Source: JBEVEP01 sp040512755
GTDB lineage: Bacteria; Pseudomonadota; Alphaproteobacteria; Rhizobiales; Rhizobiaceae
Assembly: GCA_040512755.1 (NCBI GenBank)
Contig: JBEVEP010000043.1
Span: 1 to 29,766 of the forward strand
Direction: 5' to 3'
Length of the DNA stretch: 29,766 nt
In this document: in pieces, positions 23,575 through 29,766 of the stretch
Layout: each line of letters starts with the position of its first letter
Numbering within the stretch: position 1 is the stretch's first letter
Program-made: the position numbers and the translations under genes
Notes under the pieces: generated by a model
Told to the model about the DNA's origin: nothing
The model's input: only the letters and a program-made list of their open reading frames with translations
The model's database searches: none

Positions 23575-24189
23575 TCAGCCAGGCGCTCGCCCGTTGTCGG
23601 TGCGCTCCAGCCGGTAGCGCAGCAGCCGGATGATCCGGCTCTCGAAATTGATGCCCTCGATGCGGTCGAACTCGTCCTGCGCACGGTCGTGCTTGGCAAG
23701 GATCTTTTCGGAGACGGCCTTTGCCTTGGCGGCGGCTATCTTGCAGTTTGGCTGCCGTCCGATGTTTCTCAGCGCTGCTTCCAGATCGCGGGCGTGATTC
23801 TTGGCAATCACCACATGGCTCTCCTCGTGCCGCTTGATGTCGGCTGAGAGCGTGTCCCAAATGAGCCGCGTGCCGCCATCCGCTTTGGCACGCTGACGCC
23901 AGCGCGGCAGGATCATCCTGGCCTGGACGTTGACGGTGGCTTTGACCAACGTGCAGCCGTTGCTGCCTTCGGCATAGGCGATCCGGGTGGTGAACTCCAT
24001 CTGCGTCGCGCCCGGATGGCGCTGGCCCGTGTTCCTTACATGTGGGCCACGCCGGGCGAGTTCTTTTTCGATATCTTCCAGGGTTCTGCCGCCGATCGAA
24101 AAGTAGCTGTAGGTTTTGCTCACCGTCGCGGCGCCGGCCGGAAAACACAGGCCAGCGACAGCTAGGACGGTCAGGAGGATATTCTTCAT
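23575..24189 (-). CDS. DUF922 family predicted secreted Zn-dependent protease
   Basis: A 204-residue protein with a clear signal peptide (about 1-20, ending AGA before ATVSKTY), hence periplasmic or secreted. A zinc-metallopeptidase motif HEESH is at 121-125 in KRHEESHVVIAKNHARDLE, and the WDTLSADIKRHE context is typical of DUF922. Two cysteines (Cys79 and one near 148) may form a disulphide. The C-terminal 50 residues are helical and charged. The family is predicted as protease by its HExxH motif; substrate and activity are unproven. It is divergent from folP across about 160 bp and convergent to the reductase gene. Confidence 0.85.
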   Translation of the reverse strand: MKNILLTVLAVAGLCFPAGAATVSKTYSYFSIGGRTLEDIEKELARRGPHVRNTGQRHPGATQMEFTTRIAYAEGSNGCTLVKATVNVQARMILPRWRQRAKADGGTRLIWDTLSADIKRHEESHVVIAKNHARDLEAALRNIGRQPNCKIAAAKAKAVSEKILAKHDRAQDEFDRIEGINFESRIIRLLRYRLERTDNGRAPG

Positions 24190-24347
24190 CGCATGGCCTC
24201 ACCCGCACCTTGCTCTACCGGTGCGGCGTGCGCAACGGAAAAGACTGTTTCCTACGCTATCCGCGAATGATTACAGAGGGCACAAAGGCCTTGCTTTCGC
24301 GGTAACGTCGCAGCACAAACCGCGAAACCTCGAAAGTGCACGAAGCG

Positions 24348-25193
24348 ATGAAGACAAGGCGATGGCAACTGGCGCAGGGAAGGCACCTCGATGTCGGCCC
24401 CAAGGCGCTGGTGATGGGGATTTTGAACGTAACGCCGGACAGTTTTTCCGATGGCGGCAGGTTCGATACGACCGATCGCGCGCTGGAACAGGCCGCGCTG
24501 ATGACGGAACAGGGCGCGGTGATTGTCGATGTGGGCGGGGAGTCGACGCGGCCCGGCGCGACGGCCGTGTCGGCGCGGGAAGAGCAGCGCCGCATCCTTC
24601 CCGTCATCGAAGCTCTTTCCGCAACGGGCAGGGCCTTGATCTCGGTCGATACCTATCGCGAGGAAACCGCGCGCCTTGCGGTGGCTGCCGGCGCCCACAT
24701 CGTCAATGATGTGCATGGGCTCCAGCGAGAGCCGGGAATCGCGAAAGTTGCGGCGGAAACCGGGGCGGGACTGGTCATCATGCACACGGGTCGCGACCGC
24801 GAAAAGCTGACGGATGTCATTGCCGACCAGTTTCTCTTCCTCAAAAATTCGTTGGAGATCGCCCGGGATGCGGGCGTAGCTGACAACCAGATCGTGCTCG
24901 ATCCTGGCTTCGGCTTCGCCAAGGACGCCGAAGAAAATCTCCAGCTCATGGCCCGCTTCGAGGAATTGCATGCCCTAGGCCATCCCTGGCTCGTTGGCAC
25001 CTCCCGCAAGCGTATGGTCGGGCACGTTACCGGCCGCGACCCGGAGACCCGCGACGCCGGCACGGCGGCAACCAGCGTGATCCTTCGCCTGAAAGGAGCG
25101 GATCTTTTCCGGGTCCACAACGTCGCCGTGAATGTCGATGCGCTGGTCTTTGCGGATGCGATGCTCGAGCGGCAGCCCAAGACCGGAGGTTGA
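24348..25193 (+). CDS. folP: Dihydropteroate synthase
   Basis: A 281-residue enzyme (285 if the GTG at 24336 is used) that joins 6-hydroxymethyl-dihydropterin pyrophosphate to p-aminobenzoate; it is the target of sulfonamides. Key motifs: MGILNVTPDSFSDGG, VDVGGESTRPGA, SVDTYRE, NDVHGL, DPGFGFAKD, the substrate-binding GTSRKRM, and the closing RVHNVA. The ATG at 24348 is preferred because the family begins with a short leader before the LVMGILNVTPDSFS motif; neither start has a strong ribosome site. folK follows 73 bp downstream on the same strand. Confidence 0.96.
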   Translation: MKTRRWQLAQGRHLDVGPKALVMGILNVTPDSFSDGGRFDTTDRALEQAALMTEQGAVIVDVGGESTRPGATAVSAREEQRRILPVIEALSATGRALISVDTYREETARLAVAAGAHIVNDVHGLQREPGIAKVAAETGAGLVIMHTGRDREKLTDVIADQFLFLKNSLEIARDAGVADNQIVLDPGFGFAKDAEENLQLMARFEELHALGHPWLVGTSRKRMVGHVTGRDPETRDAGTAATSVILRLKGADLFRVHNVAVNVDALVFADAMLERQPKTGG

Positions 25194-25266
25194 GGAAGAA
25201 ATTTTTTGAACTATTTGAGCAAGAAGGTTTTTTCTCTTCGGAAATCACCGGGATCAGAGGTCACAG

Positions 25267-25779
25267 TTGCCGCATAAGTCGCCTGAAACCGCTTTCCTCA
25301 GCCTTGGAGGCAACCTCGGCGAGCCGGCGAAATCGATGGCTGCCGCACTGCGGATATTGGACTCGGAACCGGATTGCGATGTGGTTGCAGTGTCTTCGCT
25401 CTACCAGACACCGCCTTGGGGTAAGACCGATCAGCCGGACTTCCTGAACGCCGCCGCCGAGGTTCGAACGACGCTCTCGCCCCGTGGCCTCCTCGATCTA
25501 TGCCTGGAAACCGAACGCAAGCTGAAGCGGGTGCGGGCGGAGCGCTGGGGCCCACGCCTCATCGACATGGATATTCTGATATTCGGTCAACGAACGGTGG
25601 ATGAAGACGGTCTCGTTCTGCCGCATCCGCGCATGCTGGAGCGCGCCTTCGTGCTTGTTCCGCTTGCAGAGATCGCGCCGGATTTGAACCTTGGCGGCGC
25701 ATCGATTGCCGAGCGGCTGATGGCGCTCGATGCGACCGGCGTAAAAAGATTGCCGGACAGGAACTGGTGGCATTCCTGA
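25267..25779 (+). CDS. folK: 2-amino-4-hydroxy-6-hydroxymethyldihydropteridine pyrophosphokinase
   Basis: A 170-residue HPPK that transfers pyrophosphate from ATP to hydroxymethyl-dihydropterin, giving the substrate of FolP. Motifs: FLSLGGNLGEP, SLYQTPPWG, FLNAAAEV, ERWGPRLIDMDILIFG (metal-binding DMD) and LPHPRMLERAFVLVPL. It starts with TTG at 25267; GAGG lies 6 nt before it and no in-frame ATG precedes the conserved FLSLGGN block. In many Hyphomicrobiales folB lies between folP and folK, but here the 73-bp AT-rich spacer has no room for it. The gene ends 20 bp before the convergent exported-protein gene. Confidence 0.95.
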   Translation: MPHKSPETAFLSLGGNLGEPAKSMAAALRILDSEPDCDVVAVSSLYQTPPWGKTDQPDFLNAAAEVRTTLSPRGLLDLCLETERKLKRVRAERWGPRLIDMDILIFGQRTVDEDGLVLPHPRMLERAFVLVPLAEIAPDLNLGGASIAERLMALDATGVKRLPDRNWWHS

Positions 25780-25799
25780 CGGGTGATGCTGGAGCGTGC

Positions 25800-26345
25800 C
25801 TATTCCCTTGCGATCGAGCCGACCGAGCTGGTGTCGATGCGCTTCAGGTTCATGCCGATGACGGGCACCATCTGCTCATCCACGCGGACCGAAACCGTAA
25901 CATTCATAGTGTTGTCGTCGGGCAGGCGGGCGAGCATTGCGCCATTCAACTGGTTGCGGTTGAGCGACAGCACGACCCTGCTGCCATCGACACTGCCAGC
26001 AACCACGTCGAGGCCCTTGCCGGCTGCACCATCCATGAATTTGCCGGTATAGCCCTTCTTGGAGCGCTCGACCGTTGCCGACATCTTCTGTGTGAACATG
26101 CCGACGCGGCAGGACCCATCCAACGTCATGCCGACCTTCACTTCTGGTGAGGAGCCGGTGAACGTGCAGATGAACTTCGTGCCTTTGTATTTGCCCGCAA
26201 CGATTTCGCCGGGACCTACCCACTCGCCTTCGACCGACTGGAAGAATTTCTGGTCGCCATTCGAAGCGCCTGCGGCAGCGGCAATGCCAGCGGTTGCCGT
26301 TGCGGTTAGGAACGGCACGACGGCGGACAGGATTGCACGTTTCAT
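25800..26345 (-). CDS. Small conserved exported protein
   Basis: A 181-residue protein with an N-terminal signal peptide (MKRAILSAVVPFLTATATAG, cleavage near residue 24-27) and a mature part rich in beta-strand patterns: FFQSVEGEWVGPGEIVAGKYKG, then FICTFTG and an MTLDGSCRVG strand. Two cysteines could form a disulphide. The alternation of hydrophobic residues with a Gly-Trp-Gly start recalls a lipocalin-like barrel, but I cannot name the family. The ATG at 26345 is chosen over upstream in-frame starts (26393, 26399) because it opens the signal peptide directly. A TTAACCAT motif lies 57 bp upstream. Confidence 0.72.
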   Translation of the reverse strand: MKRAILSAVVPFLTATATAGIAAAAGASNGDQKFFQSVEGEWVGPGEIVAGKYKGTKFICTFTGSSPEVKVGMTLDGSCRVGMFTQKMSATVERSKKGYTGKFMDGAAGKGLDVVAGSVDGSRVVLSLNRNQLNGAMLARLPDDNTMNVTVSVRVDEQMVPVIGMNLKRIDTSSVGSIARE

Positions 26346-26401
26346 CGTAAGGTACCCGGCTACTAGGGACTGAAGAACAACTCCTGGGAACATGAACAAG
26401 A

Positions 26402-26409
26402 ATGGTTAA
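26402..26409 (-). promoter_or_regulatory. CtrA-type motif TTAACCAT upstream of the exported-protein gene
   Basis: Exact TTAACCAT on the minus strand, 57 bp before the chosen start of the exported-protein gene, with a second ACCAT 22 bp further upstream. It matches the rhizobial form of the CtrA site. Expression data are needed to tell it from chance. Confidence 0.35.
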
Positions 26410-26470
26410 CGCTTCGTCTATTTCGATGGTTTTCGTCTTGTCATAAGTCAGCCTAGGTGCCAGCTCCGGA

Positions 26471-27544
26471 TCACTTTCGCGGACTGCCCGCCTCAGGCTG
26501 TTTCGCACTGGCGAATGACGTCAGCGCGGACACGAAATCGCCCATGCCGGGACGTTTGACCGCACTGAAGGGCAGCGGGCGCACGGTTTCCATGGCTGCA
26601 ATGCCTATGCGGGCTGTCATCATGCCATTCACCACACCTTCCCCGAGCTTGGCGGAAAGCCTTGCGGCAAGCCCGTGGCCGAGCACCTGCTGCACGAAGC
26701 TGTCGCCAAACGCGACGGATCCGGTCACAGCCAGATGAGCAAGCACGTTGCGGGCGAGGCGGAAGAACCCCAGCGTGCCGGGCCGTCCGCCGTAAAGTTC
26801 CGACAGGCGCCGGATCAAGCGCCCCACCTCGAAGACAACATAAGCGACATCCACTAGCGCGCGCGGGCTTACGGCCGTGACCAGCGAAACGCGTTTCGCC
26901 GCGTCGAGGATCATGACCGTCGCGCGGCTGTCGAGCGGGGAAAGCAGCTCGGTTTCGGCAAGACGCACGAGATTGGCGCCGTCGATGACATCGTTGCGCA
27001 ACTCATGGAGCGCCCGGCGGCCTGCCGCCGTCTGCGGGTTAGCGGCTAGCAGCGCAGTGAGCTCATCGACCACGGCCTGCGCTGCCTTCGGGTCGTCGCG
27101 TTGAATGGCGTCAGCGGCGCGGCTGCGTATCTTTTCCACCGAAGCAAGCCGCAGAAGGGCCAGCATCTCGCGCGTGAGGATCACAAGGAGCGTCAGCGCC
27201 GCGATCGTCGCCATGACCACGGCAAACCAGCCCAGCCATTCGGCGCGGGCAAACAGATCGCGGATCAGCCGGTCCGTCCATAGCCCGATGGCCAGCGAGA
27301 CGAGCACTCCGAGAGCGCTGAGGAAGATCGTCCCCAGCCGCGTTCGGCGCTTGGGCAGAGCAGCCGGAGGCGGCGCTACGGTCGCGGCCTGCGGTTCATC
27401 GAACACGTCGACGCTTGCCGGAGTTACAATTGCCGGGGCGATGGTCCTTGGAGTGCGGGGGCGTCGCGCCGGTTCCTGCACTGCGCCGTCCTGCTCGGTC
27501 TCCGGCTCCAGGCGGAATGCCGCGGGCTTGCGTTCTCGCGTCAT
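26471..27544 (-). CDS. ycjF: YcjF-like inner-membrane protein (TIGR01620/DUF697)
   Basis: A 357-residue protein. A polar Pro/Ala-rich cytoplasmic N-terminus (about 1-65) precedes two membrane helices (about 71-89 and 104-123). The helical C-terminal part carries the DUF697 region: DAAKRVSLVTAVSPRALVDV, VFEVGRLIRRLSELYGGRPG, and LGEGVVNGMMTARIGIAAME. In Enterobacteria YcjF is encoded next to YcjX and is stress-linked. Its ATG overlaps the stop of the ycjX gene (ATGA at 27541-27544), showing translational coupling. Function is unknown. Confidence 0.92.
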   Translation of the reverse strand: MTRERKPAAFRLEPETEQDGAVQEPARRPRTPRTIAPAIVTPASVDVFDEPQAATVAPPPAALPKRRTRLGTIFLSALGVLVSLAIGLWTDRLIRDLFARAEWLGWFAVVMATIAALTLLVILTREMLALLRLASVEKIRSRAADAIQRDDPKAAQAVVDELTALLAANPQTAAGRRALHELRNDVIDGANLVRLAETELLSPLDSRATVMILDAAKRVSLVTAVSPRALVDVAYVVFEVGRLIRRLSELYGGRPGTLGFFRLARNVLAHLAVTGSVAFGDSFVQQVLGHGLAARLSAKLGEGVVNGMMTARIGIAAMETVRPLPFSAVKRPGMGDFVSALTSFASAKQPEAGSPRK

Positions 27545-29016
27545 GCCAGACGATCTCCGATCAGGAATTGCAGGGCGCGGTCCAGTCGAATATGCGGCAG
27601 GGAGAGCGTAACGCCTTCTGCCGTCTTTTCCAGTTTCGGCGGACGGAAACGTACGAAGCGGATCGCCGGTTCTTCCGGCGGCTGACCGCTATCGGAACTC
27701 TGTTCGAAAACCGCATCAATATTATCCGGCAAGTCACCGGGAAATATAGCGGTTTCCGACTTGCCGTCGAACTCCTCGCCGCCGATCGTTTCGCCCTTGA
27801 GTGGCGTTCCGATGATCACAGGCAAGGTCTCCCGGCCATGCTTCACCGTGCCCTCGCGGGTCGCACGAATGGCGGCCATCGCCAGTACGTCCACCTCGGC
27901 CCCGGAGAAGTTTGCCCGCCGCACCGCCCGATCCGTCAGGCGGCGGACAATCGCCTGCAGCCGGTCGTGGCTTTCATGGTGAATGTGGTCAGCCTTCGTG
28001 GCCGCGATCAGGATGCGGTCGATCCGATGCGCGAAAAGATCGGTCAGGAAACCGCCGCGTCCGGGTCGGAAACAGGCAAGCGTCTCGGTCACCGCGCGCT
28101 CCAGATCCGCCATCGCGCCCGGGCCCGCATTGAGCGCCTGCATCGCGTCGATCAGCACGATCTGCCGGTCGAGCCGGGTAATATGCGAGCGAAAGAACGG
28201 CTTCACTACATGCGTCTTATAGGCTTCGTAGCGGCGTTCCATCATCGCTTCGAGTGTGCCGGCGCGGGCGCGGCTGCTGCCGGAGGGCCGGGGAAGCGGC
28301 GCAAATGTCAGGGCCGGCGAGCCCTCCAGATCGCCCGGCATGAGGAAGCGGCCCGGAGGCAGCGTCGAAAGTGCCCGGCCGTCCTGCTTGCAGGCCTTCA
28401 GATAGGCGGCGAAGGCCTCGGCGAGACGCCGCGCAACCATTTCGTCGGCGTCAGCAGCCGGATCGATCTCTTCGGATTGCTTGCGCCATTCCGCCGAAAG
28501 GTCGGCGCGGACCGGAAGTTCGGCCATCGCGAATGCTTCTGCCGAAAACTCGTTGTAGGTCTTTCCGAGCAGCGGAAGATCGAGAAGCCATTCACCGGGA
28601 TAGTCGACAATGTCGACCGAAAGTTTCCCGCTCGAAAACATCCTGCTCCAGCCCGAGGCCGACTCGTACTCGATGGTCAGGCGAAGTTCGGAGATCGCGC
28701 GCGTGGAGTCTGGCCAGATCCGGTTGGCGACGAGCGCGCTGATGTGGTCCTCGTACTGGAAGCGCGGGACAGCATCGTCGGGCTGTTCTTCCAGGAAGGC
28801 GCGAGAAATACGGCCGCTTTTCTGTGCTTTGAACAGTGGCAGTCGGCCGCCATGGATCAGGTTGTGCACGAGGGCCGAGATGAAGACCGTTTTGCCTGCG
28901 CGCGACAGGCCGGTCACGCCGAGACGGAGCGACGGCGAGAATACCCCGGCGGCGCGGCCAGCCAGCGTGTCGAAAGCGATCCGCGCCTCGTCGGTGTAGG
29001 TGGTAAGAGACGCCAA
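27541..29016 (-). CDS. ycjX: YcjX-like P-loop GTPase family protein
   Basis: A 491-residue protein of the YcjX/DUF463 family. Walker A GLSRAGKT (36-43), a switch II-like DYPGE (138-142), and a guanine-specificity-type ATKADH late in the sequence support nucleotide binding. Further family blocks are KPFFRSHITRLDRQIVLIDAMQALNAG in two parts and the C-terminal FVRFRPP. The TTG at 29016 is chosen as start: GAGG lies 8 nt upstream and the protein then begins MASLTTYTDEAR like relatives. The open frame runs further upstream to 29241 but reads as low-quality sequence and overlaps the SixA gene. Stress-regulated in E. coli; its job is not established. Confidence 0.9.
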   Translation of the reverse strand: MASLTTYTDEARIAFDTLAGRAAGVFSPSLRLGVTGLSRAGKTVFISALVHNLIHGGRLPLFKAQKSGRISRAFLEEQPDDAVPRFQYEDHISALVANRIWPDSTRAISELRLTIEYESASGWSRMFSSGKLSVDIVDYPGEWLLDLPLLGKTYNEFSAEAFAMAELPVRADLSAEWRKQSEEIDPAADADEMVARRLAEAFAAYLKACKQDGRALSTLPPGRFLMPGDLEGSPALTFAPLPRPSGSSRARAGTLEAMMERRYEAYKTHVVKPFFRSHITRLDRQIVLIDAMQALNAGPGAMADLERAVTETLACFRPGRGGFLTDLFAHRIDRILIAATKADHIHHESHDRLQAIVRRLTDRAVRRANFSGAEVDVLAMAAIRATREGTVKHGRETLPVIIGTPLKGETIGGEEFDGKSETAIFPGDLPDNIDAVFEQSSDSGQPPEEPAIRFVRFRPPKLEKTAEGVTLSLPHIRLDRALQFLIGDRLA

Positions 29017-29173
29017 CGCGGAAACCTCGGCAGCGGGATTTTTCCCGATATAGGCAATCGAGTCCCGTTTTGAAAAGGGCGGCCTGCTCTTGAGGTGCGC
29101 GTCAGTTCCTGGCGGATTGCTGTCCCAATCGTGCGTGCGCCTGCCGATTTGGTGTCGGGCAGGTGGCGAGGCT

Positions 29174-29686
29174 CTAGAGATCGGCCGGAGTAAAGAATGC
29201 TTCCAGATAGCCTTTGCCCGGTTCCGCTTCGCCAATTCCATTGTTGAAGTGGATGACGGCCAGGGCCGAAGTCGGAAATCCTCCGATCATGGCGCCCCGG
29301 GCCTGGTCGTCGCCGTCGCCGGAAATCGCCATGGCCAGGTCTTCCATCATCGGATTGTGCCCGATGACCAGCATCGAGGGCGTCGTGCGGCCGTATTCAT
29401 GGATGATGGTCAGATAGCCGTAGGCATCCTCCGTGTAGAGGGAGTCCATGAAAGAGACGCGGCCGTGGTCGGCGCTGAAGTGCCGGAATAGACCGTCGAG
29501 CGTCTCGCGGGCGCGCCGCGCCGAGGAACAGAGGATCAGATCGGGATTATAGCCGCAGGCGTGCATGGCCTTGCCGATCGCTTCGGCGTCGGCCTTTCCC
29601 GTCGCATCGAGCGGCCGGTCGAAATCGCGCATTCCAGGTTCTGCCCATCCGGCTTTTGAGTGTCTTAGGAGGAAAAGCCTGGTCAT
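29174..29686 (-). CDS. SixA-like histidine phosphatase family protein
   Basis: A 170-residue protein of the histidine phosphatase (phosphoglycerate-mutase-like) superfamily. Catalytic residues: Arg8-His9 in LLRHSKAG (the RHG motif in its SixA form RHS), Arg57 in SSARRARET, and the second histidine, His110, in VIGHNP. E. coli SixA removes phosphate from a histidine of phosphotransferase-system or Hpt-type proteins; whether this one acts on the Hpt protein encoded at 21536 is not known. The gene lies 157 bp upstream of ycjX on the same strand, and its own upstream 80 bp reach the window edge. Confidence 0.9.
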   Translation of the reverse strand: MTRLFLLRHSKAGWAEPGMRDFDRPLDATGKADAEAIGKAMHACGYNPDLILCSSARRARETLDGLFRHFSADHGRVSFMDSLYTEDAYGYLTIIHEYGRTTPSMLVIGHNPMMEDLAMAISGDGDDQARGAMIGGFPTSALAVIHFNNGIGEAEPGKGYLEAFFTPADL

Positions 29687-29766
29687 GGGCTACCGTCGCG
29701 CGAGCGGTGAGATGCCTCACGGTTTAGTGGCGTCGCGCCTCCAACGCAACCCGGCCTTCGAGCCAA

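Noticed and set aside
27415..29073. 552-residue plus-strand frame opposite ycjX
   Set aside because: Antisense shadow rich in Arg and Gly; ycjX has a Walker A motif and a coupled downstream gene.
29724..29766. Possible 3' end of another minus-strand gene (TAA at 29724-29726)
   Set aside because: Only 14 open codons are visible before the window edge; this is too short to tell from chance.

Overview
The window looks like a chromosomal segment of a high-GC alphaproteobacterium of the order Hyphomicrobiales (Rhizobiales), probably near the Phyllobacteriaceae/Mesorhizobium-Brucella group. The clues are a malic enzyme fused to a phosphotransacetylase-like domain, a DUF2865 exported protein, a DgcA-type epimerase, a YcjX/YcjF pair, and above all a 1,883-residue protein that resembles the Agrobacterium Growth Pole Ring protein (GPR; RgsE in Sinorhizobium). 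This placement rests on recognised families, not on a database search. I see no tRNA, rRNA, CRISPR array, insertion sequence or phage module. The DNA is densely coding, and no gene-free gap exceeds 300 bp.

Layout. 1-384: 3' end of a glutamyl-tRNA synthetase gene. 302-1438 (-): DUF2865 protein. 1531-3858 (-): NADP-malic enzyme. 4014-4784 (-): SDR-fold protein with a degenerate active site. 4908-5726 (+): LpxH-like metallophosphoesterase. 5795-7399 (-): gamma-glutamyltransferase-like enzyme. 7609-8469 (+) and 8633-9847 (+): a DMT and an MFS transporter. 9818-10801 (-): dipeptide or N-acetyl-glutamate epimerase. 10880-15045 (+): a four-gene Mla-type lipid transport locus (STAS-MlaE permease, MlaF ATPase, MlaD/MCE protein with a long coiled coil, auxiliary lipoprotein). 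15203-15421 (-): a small AT-rich gene. 15597-21248 (-): the giant GPR-like coiled-coil protein, divergent from an Hpt phosphotransfer protein (21536-21904). 22031-23474 (+): [2Fe-2S] ferredoxin and a ferredoxin-NADP reductase-like flavoprotein. 23575-24189 (-): DUF922 secreted zinc-protease-like protein. 24348-25779 (+): folP and folK, without the folB often found between them. 25800-26345 (-): small exported protein. 26471-29016 (-): ycjF and ycjX. 29174-29686 (-): SixA-like phosphatase.

How the genes work together. Much of the window concerns the cell envelope: lipid trafficking (Mla locus), polar growth (GPR-like protein), lipid A-type phosphoester hydrolysis (LpxH-like) and gamma-glutamyl or muropeptide chemistry (GGT-like protein, epimerase). 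The rest is core metabolism: malic enzyme, folate synthesis and ferredoxin reduction. The most interesting item is the GPR-like protein. It carries an 18-residue repeat that holds exact register for 17 units, followed by a second tract of 29-residue units lengthened at three places to 40 by one 11-residue step. Its promoter region is shared with a stand-alone Hpt protein and contains CtrA-like half-sites, which suggests, but does not prove, cell-cycle control.
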